DNA of 34,266 nucleotides from Candidatus Martarchaeota archaeon. GTDB lineage: Archaea; Micrarchaeota; Micrarchaeia; Micrarchaeales; CABMGC01. Position 1 is the first letter of the stretch. Each line of letters starts with the position of its first letter. The translations under genes were made by a program, and so were the position numbers. Positions 18,251 through 27,430 of this stretch are shown here, in pieces. The stretch is taken from contig JAMCSX010000013.1 in NCBI GenBank assembly GCA_023379055.1, positions 1 to 34,266 on the forward strand, given 5' to 3'. The notes under the pieces are model-generated. The model did no database searches, was not told the DNA's origin, and saw nothing but the letters and a program-made list of their open reading frames with translations.

Positions 18251-21200
18251 CTAGGCGTAGCGTATTCTCTTCTTTGATATGCGCTTCTTGGTGCGCGTGC
18301 GCATGAACGCGAACGCCACAACAAGCGCAGCAATTGCCAGAAGCGCAAACGCAGACACGCGGCCGAGGCCGAGCAGGAACGTGCCTATCGGCACGCTTAC
18401 TGTCTGGTTTGCAGGCACCCATGAATAATTGAAGACACCGAAAGTGATTGGCGTTGGATGATTGAGGGTATATGCTGAGTATCCAAGTGGCACCTGTGTT
18501 GCAGTTGTCGGCTCCGGGGGCGGAGTGCCATAATATACTGCGGTTATTTTCGAGTATCCGTATCCGCATGCGCTTATCAACGCGTTGAATTTTCCATGGG
18601 CATTTGTCTGCGTTATGTTTGCAAGCCCAAGCTGGCTTGTGCATATCCCAGATCCGTTAAGTGCGATGGGCATGCAGTATTCTGGGTAGGGCGGCAAATA
18701 AGTTCCCCCTTTGGAATTGGTTACGTATGGAGGGCAGGCTCTGTTCAGACTGTCATTGTTGTATATGTTGCAGTTATATTGTATTGGCGTGAACAGGCTA
18801 CTCGGAGGAGGGCTGCATCTTCCTGTGGAGTTGTACTGCGTATTGTATGTTGTGACGTTAGGACCCACATATCCCATGTTGTGCTGGCCGTTAGGCGTAC
18901 CCTGCAGCCCGCTATAAACTGGATTTGCGAGCTGGCATCCAGAATCGGCGGCTCTCCTGCTGGCATTGAAAATGCACTGGGATGCGATGGCATGTACCTG
19001 TGCGTACGAACTTATCGCATTATACCCTTCTGTGTTCAAGTTTGCATCGTAGTACAGGTAAATCGGCGAGTTCTTAAGAGGTATTTCTGCTGTGGCACCC
19101 TGCGGGATCCAGCCAGCAGTCCCGGTTATGTTGATTATGGTGTCGTTTGCATTCGTGCTATTGACTATCGGGGTAACTGTCATGTTTATCTGCGTAAGAT
19201 TTGCTATGTCCGCATCTATCGGCTGGTATATTATGTTGTTGAATGCATCTGCGTAAGCGAATATGAGCCTGTGGTATCCAAGCAGCTTGCTGTATGACGT
19301 GCCAGACCTGTTAAGAAACAGCTGCTCATTAAATACGCGAGTCGGTATCTTGTTCATGTACAGCAATGCGATCTGTGTAGGCAGGTAAATATTCTGCGCA
19401 TCGAAGTTGCTATAACTACCGAAACTGTTTTTTGCGTTGGCGAATGACTGGGCGCATGAGGGTCCGTAGCACGGCACTCCGGGGTTCGCACTGGCAGAGA
19501 TATACGAGAAGCCAGGAAATGCCCCGCCCTGCTGTGTAGCTACAACATCAGCAAATGTCATCTGGGACGTAGCGTTTACTATGTCCTGCGCATTTTGGAC
19601 CCCGGTTCCTGGCACAGTTATGTTTACATATGCGGTGCCTATCATCCTATTGCCAAGCAAACGGGTTATTACCTGCGGCGGCAACGATACGCTGCCCAAT
19701 TTCGGGACGTACAATGTTCCGTTTCCATACTCGGAATAAAGGCTGCCTCCAGATACTGTGGCATTAAGGTAGTTAGGTACTACGTTTGCCTGTGTATACG
19801 CATATACTGTCTGCTGGGTTGTAGATTGCTGGAGCTTTGGTGGTGCGAATCCAGTGCATGCAGACTGGGAGACAGGATTGACATTGTCAATGCTCTGCGT
19901 AAGCGTATACGAATATGAGTACGGAAATAGTACATAACCGCTTATGTGGCTGTTCTCTGCAGTTGCAAGCTGGCCCGTGCCAGATGGCTGCGAAGTCCCA
20001 CCCCCGATCAGATTATTCAGGAATGTGCCGCTAGATGCACTTGATGCACTCTCCAAATCTGTGCCCTCCTGCACAGTGAAGGCAGACGGGTTATTGTTTA
20101 TGTTGGTACTTGAACCCACCCCGTACCCGAATTCGCTTGCCATCGTCTGTGCAAGTGACAGGCTCTGCGCATATCCCCTGTTTTGATCATACACAAACGG
20201 ATTGGTGAAGAAGTATATTGGCGGATTTATGCTGTAAACAAGATCAGCAGATGTCTGCCCATAGTTTTGGCAGAGTCCGGGAGACTGTGGTTTGGGAGCA
20301 TCGGTGATTCCATCCTGCCTATCCCAGATGAGGGGTTGCTCAATATCCACGCTTCCAGATCTTATGTAGCTTGAACTTCCGCTATCTGTCGTATAGCAGT
20401 TGTACGATGCGGTTCCAGGATATCCAACGCCTACAGGAAGCGTGTAGTTCTGCAGATCAAACTTGAGGAACAGCAGCTCGCCATAAAGGTTTGCAGGCGA
20501 CTTGTCAAAGTTTACACCCCCATTTCCGCCCCAGGCGCAGTCAGCTCCATTGAACTGGCCCTCACTTACCAGCTTGGCGCAGCTCGGCACATATATTGAC
20601 ACCGTATTATTGATTGACACAGAGAACTGTACCCCTGAAAGTGGAGTTGATGCACAACTATGATGGAATGTCGGACCAAATCCAAAAAGACCTACGTTAT
20701 CTGCCGTACACGACCATGATGCTATTTGCGGTCCTATCGGCGCATACGGTTTTGTATAAGTGAGTACACTTGTTGGATAGGTTGTGCACCCAACGTTCGT
20801 TTCGCTCTGGCTCGTAATGCATCCCTGTATTATATCAGAGCTTACATCTATGGTTGCGTGCGTCTGGCCGGATCCTCCTGCAGTTATCTGGCCTGACAGT
20901 ATCCATCCATATGGCGGATATCCGTATCCGCTATATTTGCCTGAATACGGCGTTACTGTCATGCACTCCTGTTCAAGCTTAGATGCTCCAAATAATCCTG
21001 CCGCAGCCGTAATGGGGCCGGAGGCCATTGCCACAGCCAGCAGTGCTATGCCTGTCCCTGGCGAAAGTGAATTACCGCAACCTCCCTGGTTTACCTGCCA
21101 GATATCGCTCTTTCCTCCTGCGCTGCTTGGAGGTATGTATGGGGTTATCGGTACGTCTACTCCGCTTGCATTTATCACTCTCAACGTAAGGAAATTGAAT

Positions 21201-24200
21201 GCAATCCCCCCTTGGCAGCCTGATGTATAAAGGTTTTGTATTACGGGAAACAACTCCTGTATCCCTGAGCTTCCGCACCCCCATTCTCCTGTCTTCCCGT
21301 TCCAGTCATCAAGCACATACAAGTATCCGTTAACATCGGCTATGCCCACCGGGTGATGGTATGTTGCCTTATCAAGATAATCAGCACTTATGCCGGGGTT
21401 ATTCTTTCCAGCTACATCTCCACTGGTGGGGATTGCATCACCTATTATATAAGACATTGCCTTTTGTAATTTGTTGGCATTTGCGGATTGTGATGGCGTT
21501 ATGCCATAAAAACCCCCATTTGCAAGCCAGTTTGTTATGTTCAGCCCTACGCCATTCTCGTCTATATGCGCCTGCACGTCCGCAGCTATGGATCCGACTA
21601 CCGGAATGCCGCTGATAGCCGCCTGCACGCCTGCACCTACTGCTCCGGCTGCCGAAGTGCTGCTATATCCGTGTACGATGTCCGGAGAATATGAGAGGTC
21701 TATTGCGCCAGCGCAGATGTTTGGGTTGCTTCCACTCAACACTACAATATACCCTCCTGTCGAGGCATTTGCAAGGTATATCTCAGAGCCATCAGGAGAA
21801 ACCGCTATCTCTGGCCACACAGTCGTATGCGGCCACCCGATGACCGAATAGGGCTTTGTTCCGCTCAGCGCGCTACTCAGTTCATTCTGCTGCTCGGATG
21901 TTAATGACGAACTACTAATCTGCGACTGCGATACAAGTGGCGATTGAGACAAGGCGTAGCAGTTAACAATATGCGACTGTATAAGCAAAGGCCCGTTTCC
22001 ATTTGCATGCGATATCGTGACTATTGCGGGAACCGTTACTGCATTTGAATAGGTTACTGCTGTTGAACTACTGCTCGCCGATGCCGCAATCACATAATAC
22101 CCTGTTACATATACGTCGCCAAGAGAATCCGAAGCCATCCCAAGCGGCACAAACGTGGAGCCGCCTATATCTCCGCTTGACAGCATATTTATCTTATTGT
22201 TCTCTCCAAATGTTGTAAGTTCCGTTGACGCTACATTAATATTCAATGCAGATGAGAGAGGTATTGCATTCGCCAGGTAGACTGAGCTTGTCTGCATTGC
22301 AAGTACGTTATTCCAGTAAGTGTTCCAATTGCTGGCGAATGTCTGCGAACATGTGCTTGCTGCGCTTGCCCCTTGCGTGCATGTTGCAATCTGCACGCTG
22401 TTAGGCTGGTATTGCGAAGTATTGTAGTATCCGGGCTGCACCTGCTTAAGGACAAACAGCTGCAATCCAGGGGTACTAAATACGTTTGACTTAGTGTTTG
22501 TCTGGGATCCGTCCGGCACCGCAGGAGCGCATACCCAAGCCAGCACATTATTTATTCCGGTCAATGGTGTACCGCTTTGAAGCGCCGAGGCCACTGCCTG
22601 GCACCCGGCAAACGGCGCCTTTTGCCAGGATGTCAGAAATTCATTAAACGAGTTCTCAACCTTGCCAAAATTACTGCCAATCTCGCCTGCAATCGTCTTT
22701 GGGGACCCTCCATTTACTAGTGCACTCAGCATTGCAGAATTCATGAGCTTTGCAGTTGCCTGCTCCCCTGCCTGCGCAGTGCTGAAACTGCATATCTGTT
22801 TGCCTGGAATTGTGTTGCTGCATGAAACCCCCCCATCACCGTTAGTTATGAGCAAGGGATTGTAGAACGGTTCGGTGCCTTTCCAGAGCAATGACGGTAT
22901 GCCAGAAATGCCCACACTCTCCCATTCAAAATACGATACTGCCTCCAAGAACTGGAGGGAATATTGCGAAGGCACAGTAGCCTGCAAGTTATTTGCTTTT
23001 TCCCCATACCAGATAGAGCACTGGAAGAATATGTCAGCAGTCACGGTGCCTGTGTCATATGGGCACTGCCCGGTCTGCGCGGTCTTTGTAGTGCCGACAA
23101 CATACAGGAATCCGTTTGGAGTTGCGGTCATCGCGTCTGCCTGTATATTAAATGTCACCCCTTCACTTGTTGCAGCTGGATTTGACGACAGACCAGACGC
23201 GCCTCCAGAAGCAAGGCCAGATGCAAGTGCAGAATATGCTGCTTGTGCCTGGCTTTCCCTTACGGGTCCATTACACAGCCCATAGTTCGGTGGATTATTA
23301 TATCCGCTGCATCTCTCAAAATTTTGCATGAATGCGATAGCCGCCCCTTTCGGAGTGGTTACTCCGCTCCACCATGCTGCCCCGGGGCCATAGCCGCTCG
23401 TGATAATAAGCTGTATCTGGTTCTGAATGTCCAGTTGCGGATTGCCGGTTATTAAACTTGGCGATGTCGGATATGAGGATGTAGTAAAGCATACAAATCC
23501 ATTGCACCCTCCGCCACTGCTCTTCTGTTCCGGATTTATGTTCTTGTAATTCTGACCGCCGGTCTCCTGTGCGGCATTGCCCATTATTCCAGCAGCCTCA
23601 ATCTGCGAATAACCCGCAGCTATCAAATCACACCAAGCTATCTTATAAAGCGGCTCTCCCGTCTGGCTTGCAGCACATCCCGTGGATATGGTGGTTGGTA
23701 TGCCCACTCCGCTCTCAGGATATGGCAGTCCGAAGTTAGTATCCGCTATCGCCTGAGAAAGTCCCTGTCCAAGTCCCGTTACATTATAATAGGCTAGGGA
23801 TGGATTCAGGAAGGTCGAGGATGCCGGATTTATGCTAAATACGCCACCGTTAAAAAATAGGCTTGTGGAATTCAGCGGCACAGGCTCTATCCTTCCCTGC
23901 GGCTTGTAATAGTTCCACGGACTGTAAAGGTCATAAGACAACTGCAGGTTATACGCCCCCTGCGGCGCAGGATTTGTAATATTGTAATTATAAATCAGGT
24001 AGGGAAGCACCTGTGTACTCAACGATCCGAAGTTGGGCTTGCCATTTGTTGGAGGTTCAACTATCGGAAATGGCACGCTCTGCTGCTGTATGTTGCTGAT
24101 CGAGATGGACGAGGTATAATCATAAGAGTAAGTGCAGTAATTTTTGGATGGTATCGCCGATCCAAGCCCATTCTTGCCGTTCCAGTATTCGCCTAACAGG

Positions 24201-25465
24201 TTATTCATGTCTCCTGCAGGATTGGGGGCCTTGCTCTGAATATCTATGTTCTCTACAAACGCAAACTGACTTAGCCGCGTATCTGCGGCAGTGTCAGTCC
24301 AGCCTGGGAACGGGCTATCAATCCCGCCAGGAGCAGCAAAAGACGAGAGCGGCTGATTCCCTTCCGTCAAATAGGTTCCCGGAGCAATCAAGGAACCCCA
24401 ATTTGCCTTCATTTCATATGCCAGGGCCTCCTCTCCAGCAGCTGCGTTTCCAAATACCGCTATTTCCTGCGTACTTGGCAGTTTGTCTCCAGGCGGTGTA
24501 TATCCGCACAATACTTTTGCACTGCCATAACTGCTCTGCGATGTCGAAATGCCCAGGGGATTCCATAGCAGGAAATTCCCGCCATCCGGTCCAAGATTTG
24601 GCGCTATCGATGCGCCGAGCGCCTCGAGGAAGTTTATGTTGTCAGTAGTTGCAGGATATCCTGCATCCTCCAACGCTGCTCCAAAGAAAGAATTGGCAAA
24701 CCCCGGCCAGTTTGTTGCAAGCTGATCTACCTGTGGCGTGCAGCTTGGCGCGCCTGGTGGCACATAGTATTCATGTGTTCTCTGCACCTCTGACAGGCTG
24801 CCAGACAGCTGGCCCAAGTTTGTATAAGCGGCAGCAGACCACGTCCACAGCCCCTGCTCACCATACGTCGGATTTGCGCTATATATGTACCTATTTCCTC
24901 CAGACGAGGTGGACACTATATCCTGCGGAGGTATACCTGCAGGTGCGTTTCCAGTAATGTTTATCATGGGATTATATCCCAGTATTACTGCATTTACTTC
25001 GGCTATGTCGCTGAATTGCAGGTCGGGTGACGAAACCGGGAAAGAGCTCGGCGAAGAGGGTGGGGAGACTGCTATCTTGAACTTTACGCTAGGGTTGAGC
25101 TGTGCAGTATTCGTGTAGCATCCATTCCCGGCGTAGTCTACTCTCTCACCTGGCTGCCAAGAGGTTGAAGTCTGGGACGGTGATATCAATGAAAGGGTAG
25201 TGTATGTCTTGCCTGGTGCGATAGGGCACGTTATCAGATCCATTGCATACTCGTTGTTATAATCCTTTACCTGCTGCACGGGGGAGGTGTTTGATTGCGA
25301 TACTACCTGGGTACTGAACAATGATTGAAAGGGTGAGGGTATTGCACTTGCACCTGGCTGCAATCCTGCGGGCTGCGATGCCGATGCTACGGCCACATAT
25401 TCAGAGAGCATAAATAACGATACCAGAACAGACAGAATAAGCAACGCGTTGTGAAACCTACCCAT
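18251..25465 (-). CDS. Giant secreted, C-terminally membrane-anchored surface protein (~2404 aa) with lysozyme-like and beta-propeller-like segments
   Basis: Signal peptide MGRFHNALLILSVLVSLFMLSEYVAVASAS; C-terminal TM plus basic tail LLAIAALVVAFAFMRTRTKKRISKKRIRYA; start chosen at 25465 because the minus-strand TATA (TTTAAATA near 25500) is about 35-40 nt upstream, whereas the ORF-track start (25543) lies upstream of it. Confidence 0.88.
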   Translation of the reverse strand: MGRFHNALLILSVLVSLFMLSEYVAVASASQPAGLQPGASAIPSPFQSLFSTQVVSQSNTSPVQQVKDYNNEYAMDLITCPIAPGKTYTTLSLISPSQTSTSWQPGERVDYAGNGCYTNTAQLNPSVKFKIAVSPPSSPSSFPVSSPDLQFSDIAEVNAVILGYNPMINITGNAPAGIPPQDIVSTSSGGNRYIYSANPTYGEQGLWTWSAAAYTNLGQLSGSLSEVQRTHEYYVPPGAPSCTPQVDQLATNWPGFANSFFGAALEDAGYPATTDNINFLEALGASIAPNLGPDGGNFLLWNPLGISTSQSSYGSAKVLCGYTPPGDKLPSTQEIAVFGNAAAGEEALAYEMKANWGSLIAPGTYLTEGNQPLSSFAAPGGIDSPFPGWTDTAADTRLSQFAFVENIDIQSKAPNPAGDMNNLLGEYWNGKNGLGSAIPSKNYCTYSYDYTSSISISNIQQQSVPFPIVEPPTNGKPNFGSLSTQVLPYLIYNYNITNPAPQGAYNLQLSYDLYSPWNYYKPQGRIEPVPLNSTSLFFNGGVFSINPASSTFLNPSLAYYNVTGLGQGLSQAIADTNFGLPYPESGVGIPTTISTGCAASQTGEPLYKIAWCDLIAAGYSQIEAAGIMGNAAQETGGQNYKNINPEQKSSGGGCNGFVCFTTSSYPTSPSLITGNPQLDIQNQIQLIITSGYGPGAAWWSGVTTPKGAAIAFMQNFERCSGYNNPPNYGLCNGPVRESQAQAAYSALASGLASGGASGLSSNPAATSEGVTFNIQADAMTATPNGFLYVVGTTKTAQTGQCPYDTGTVTADIFFQCSIWYGEKANNLQATVPSQYSLQFLEAVSYFEWESVGISGIPSLLWKGTEPFYNPLLITNGDGGVSCSNTIPGKQICSFSTAQAGEQATAKLMNSAMLSALVNGGSPKTIAGEIGSNFGKVENSFNEFLTSWQKAPFAGCQAVASALQSGTPLTGINNVLAWVCAPAVPDGSQTNTKSNVFSTPGLQLFVLKQVQPGYYNTSQYQPNSVQIATCTQGASAASTCSQTFASNWNTYWNNVLAMQTSSVYLANAIPLSSALNINVASTELTTFGENNKINMLSSGDIGGSTFVPLGMASDSLGDVYVTGYYVIAASASSSSTAVTYSNAVTVPAIVTISHANGNGPLLIQSHIVNCYALSQSPLVSQSQISSSSLTSEQQNELSSALSGTKPYSVIGWPHTTVWPEIAVSPDGSEIYLANASTGGYIVVLSGSNPNICAGAIDLSYSPDIVHGYSSTSAAGAVGAGVQAAISGIPVVGSIAADVQAHIDENGVGLNITNWLANGGFYGITPSQSANANKLQKAMSYIIGDAIPTSGDVAGKNNPGISADYLDKATYHHPVGIADVNGYLYVLDDWNGKTGEWGCGSSGIQELFPVIQNLYTSGCQGGIAFNFLTLRVINASGVDVPITPYIPPSSAGGKSDIWQVNQGGCGNSLSPGTGIALLAVAMASGPITAAAGLFGASKLEQECMTVTPYSGKYSGYGYPPYGWILSGQITAGGSGQTHATIDVSSDIIQGCITSQSETNVGCTTYPTSVLTYTKPYAPIGPQIASWSCTADNVGLFGFGPTFHHSCASTPLSGVQFSVSINNTVSIYVPSCAKLVSEGQFNGADCAWGGNGGVNFDKSPANLYGELLFLKFDLQNYTLPVGVGYPGTASYNCYTTDSGSSSYIRSGSVDIEQPLIWDRQDGITDAPKPQSPGLCQNYGQTSADLVYSINPPIYFFTNPFVYDQNRGYAQSLSLAQTMASEFGYGVGSSTNINNNPSAFTVQEGTDLESASSASSGTFLNNLIGGGTSQPSGTGQLATAENSHISGYVLFPYSYSYTLTQSIDNVNPVSQSACTGFAPPKLQQSTTQQTVYAYTQANVVPNYLNATVSGGSLYSEYGNGTLYVPKLGSVSLPPQVITRLLGNRMIGTAYVNITVPGTGVQNAQDIVNATSQMTFADVVATQQGGAFPGFSYISASANPGVPCYGPSCAQSFANAKNSFGSYSNFDAQNIYLPTQIALLYMNKIPTRVFNEQLFLNRSGTSYSKLLGYHRLIFAYADAFNNIIYQPIDADIANLTQINMTVTPIVNSTNANDTIINITGTAGWIPQGATAEIPLKNSPIYLYYDANLNTEGYNAISSYAQVHAIASQCIFNASRRAADSGCQLANPVYSGLQGTPNGQHNMGYVGPNVTTYNTQYNSTGRCSPPPSSLFTPIQYNCNIYNNDSLNRACPPYVTNSKGGTYLPPYPEYCMPIALNGSGICTSQLGLANITQTNAHGKFNALISACGYGYSKITAVYYGTPPPEPTTATQVPLGYSAYTLNHPTPITFGVFNYSWVPANQTVSVPIGTFLLGLGRVSAFALLAIAALVVAFAFMRTRTKKRISKKRIRYA
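23230..23690 (-). other. Phage-tail-lysozyme-like domain within the giant protein
   Basis: LYKIAWCDLIAAGYSQIEAAGIMGNAAQETGGQNYKNINPE...QLDIQNQIQLIITSGYGPGAAWWSGVTTPKGAAIAFMQNFERCSG; AGIxGNxxQE(S/T)G plus AxxFxxxFER pattern; putative catalytic Glu codon at 23564-23566. Confidence 0.65.
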
Positions 25466-25499
25466 GGCGACTAACACCCTAAGTATTCTGCATTGCCCT

Positions 25500-25510
25500 A
25501 TATTTAAATG
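25500..25510 (-). promoter_or_regulatory. TATA box of giant surface protein gene
   Basis: ATTTAAATATAG on minus strand upstream of ATG at 25465. Confidence 0.5.
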
Positions 25511-25599
25511 TTTGTCCAAATCGCCAGTACTTAACAACGACAAAACAGTCCCTTACCGGCGCTATTGTCCGATTTCCAGACATTGAAGGAGGCAGTTCC

Positions 25600-25697
25600 A
25601 GAAGAACTGAGAACCGATAAAACATGTCCCTTGCGGGATGCAGCGCTTGCATGAACGCAGAAGAAGCATGCATATTTTACTGGCTGGAGGATGTCAC
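25600..25697 (+). mobile_element. Degenerate right end / 3' remnant of a TnpB element
   Basis: AACATGTCCCTTGCGGGATGCAG...GAAGCATGCATATTTTACTGGCTGGAGGATGTCAC parallels AACATACCCTGCCTCGTTTCGATGCAG...GAAGCCCACACGATTTATCGGTGGGAGGATGTCAC; translated NAEEACIFYWLEDVT vs DAGEAHTIYRWEDVT. Confidence 0.6.
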
Positions 25698-25707
25698 TGT
25701 AGGAACA

Positions 25708-25780
25708 TATTGGAATGGACGCCATTATGGTATTTGGAATGGACGCTATTATGGTATTTGGAATGGACAACGCTATAATA
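25708..25780 (+). repeat. Three tandem ~24-nt direct repeats (TATTTGGAATGGACGCTATTATGG)
   Basis: Units 25708-25730, 25731-25754, 25755-25780 (third diverged); partial inverted copy TGTTCCAAATGCC at 25796-25808. Confidence 0.85.
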
Positions 25781-25839
25781 TTGTCCGGGCACGCCTGTTC
25801 CAAATGCCAACTCCCATACATAGTCATATACAAAAAGAT

Positions 25840-25847
25840 TTTATAAG
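25840..25847 (+). promoter_or_regulatory. TATA box of six-gene membrane operon
   Basis: TTTATAAG 21-28 nt upstream of ATG at 25868, consistent with leaderless transcription. Confidence 0.6.
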
Positions 25848-25867
25848 TGTAATAGAGATACATATGC

Positions 25868-27418
25868 ATGGGTCTGACCAAAGCTGCCATATTCTCCTTA
25901 CTAATGTTATTCTCTGCGTTGTTCTCCAATCTCCTGTATGCGTCAGCCGCTTCGCCGTTCTCAACAAGCGCAAATCCGTGCAGCTTCAGTCCATCCCCTT
26001 CTTCACCGAATTTCCAATCCGGCATCTGCTCCTGCCCGCTTTTCACCCAGCAGATATATCAGCAGCCATCTGGGTTCGGTGGTTTTGGCAACATCCTCCT
26101 GTCAGACTTCAGCATCTCGCTTATCGCACTCACGCTCTCATTCGATACAATAGCCATAGCGTTCATGCTGAGCAAGATATTCACGCATCAGGGCATCAGG
26201 AACTGGCTTCAGAACGAATACTTCGAAGTAATAAAATCCGCGCTGATCATAGCAGGGATATTTCTCCTTCTCATATTCCTGAGCAACATAGCGTACCTGA
26301 TAAGTCCGAGCTACAGCCAGTTCATCCCGTCTACTCTCTCCGGTTATCCTGGAAACATCGCCGGACTGACTTTGGGTTCTGAGTCTTATCTCTGCCTGGT
26401 CAGCACCAACCTCAATACCGTATTCACGGTCTTCGGGAACATGGCTTCGGGGGTTGCAATAGCCAACTCCTTCAATCTGGGCTTCTACATTCCTATCCCG
26501 CTGAAATATGTTACAATCCTGAGCGGAATAACGTGGAAGCCCTTCGGGAATCTGATGATTCAAACGGGCAACTTCATCATAGGCCCCTACGGATCGCTGC
26601 TTAACGACATGGTAAACTTCGTCCTATTTCCTGTAGACGACATTGTCGACATATCCATACTCATGCTTCCGTCAATAGTGCAGTTGGGCCTTGTCGTCCT
26701 GATACCGATCGGCATCCTATTCCGCGCATTCCCATTTGTGCGGGGCATAGGAGGCACCCTTATCGCAATGGGGATAGGGCTGGCACTCCTGTGGCCTTCA
26801 CTGCTTCTGCTCTTCAACTATCCAATAACCAACCTTGTCACAAGCGTATTTCCGGTACAGCCGATAGACCTCCATGTCCCTTCAACTACGAGCAGCACAA
26901 ACGTTGCCGGCCTAATCGAACACGCGGTTAACAAAGCCACAGGCAGCCCCTCCTCTAGCATCTCTAGCATAATACTGGGTAGCAGTAGCAAGTTGCAGAC
27001 GTGCCCCTCCTTGTCCAACCTCATATCCATTAGCGCAATCTTAAATCCTGGCAAAACCATTGCACAGTTCGCCGAATCAATTGCATGCAATACCTTTGAA
27101 GTCTTCTCAGGTACCATCAATGTCATGTTAACAACTGCATTCACAACTGCATTCAACCCTATCATAAATGCCGCTTCCGCCATTCAAAATGGACTAGTAA
27201 ATCTGGGCGAGACCCTCGTCTATTTCGTCGAAACCCTGTTCCCAGGAAATATATATCCATACCTGAGCGACATGATCTCTTATGGCGTATATCCGATAAT
27301 ACAGCTTCTTCTCTTCCTGTTCGACCTCATAATACTATATTCGCTTACCGATAGCATAGCGAAATCCCTTGGCGGAACAATAAGGGTGCAGCTTGGAAAC
27401 AAGTTGAGGCTTGGATAA
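25868..27418 (+). CDS. Polytopic membrane protein, paralogue 1 of 6
   Basis: Signal peptide; IRNWLQNEYFEVIKSALIIAGIF; GILFRAFPFVRGIGGTLIAMGIGLALLWPSLLL; C-terminal SIAKSLGGTIRVQLGNKLRLG. Confidence 0.85.
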   Translation: MGLTKAAIFSLLMLFSALFSNLLYASAASPFSTSANPCSFSPSPSSPNFQSGICSCPLFTQQIYQQPSGFGGFGNILLSDFSISLIALTLSFDTIAIAFMLSKIFTHQGIRNWLQNEYFEVIKSALIIAGIFLLLIFLSNIAYLISPSYSQFIPSTLSGYPGNIAGLTLGSESYLCLVSTNLNTVFTVFGNMASGVAIANSFNLGFYIPIPLKYVTILSGITWKPFGNLMIQTGNFIIGPYGSLLNDMVNFVLFPVDDIVDISILMLPSIVQLGLVVLIPIGILFRAFPFVRGIGGTLIAMGIGLALLWPSLLLLFNYPITNLVTSVFPVQPIDLHVPSTTSSTNVAGLIEHAVNKATGSPSSSISSIILGSSSKLQTCPSLSNLISISAILNPGKTIAQFAESIACNTFEVFSGTINVMLTTAFTTAFNPIINAASAIQNGLVNLGETLVYFVETLFPGNIYPYLSDMISYGVYPIIQLLLFLFDLIILYSLTDSIAKSLGGTIRVQLGNKLRLG

Positions 27419-27430
27419 TGGTGCACAATC

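Noticed and set aside
20180-20200. TTTTGATC match to the putative TnpB guide at 15830-15845
   Set aside because: Only ~8 nt identity; expected by chance in a 34-kb window.
23230-23690. Prophage explanation for the lysozyme-like domain
   Set aside because: No capsid, terminase, portal or tail genes nearby; the domain is inside a signal-peptide and TM-anchored cellular-type protein.
18596-25118. Many plus-strand ORFs (60-233 aa) inside the giant gene
   Set aside because: Antisense shadow ORFs of low complexity; the 2404-aa minus-strand frame with signal peptide and TM anchor explains the region.
25708-25780. CRISPR array
   Set aside because: Repeats are directly abutting with no spacers and no cas genes in the window.
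25624-26382. 252-aa plus-strand ORF crossing the tandem repeats
   Set aside because: Starts in TnpB relic, runs through repeats (YWNGRHYGIWNGRYYGIWNG) and out of frame over paralogue 1; the frame is inherited from RE/repeats rather than a plausible gene, although the YGIWNG repeat peptide is curious.
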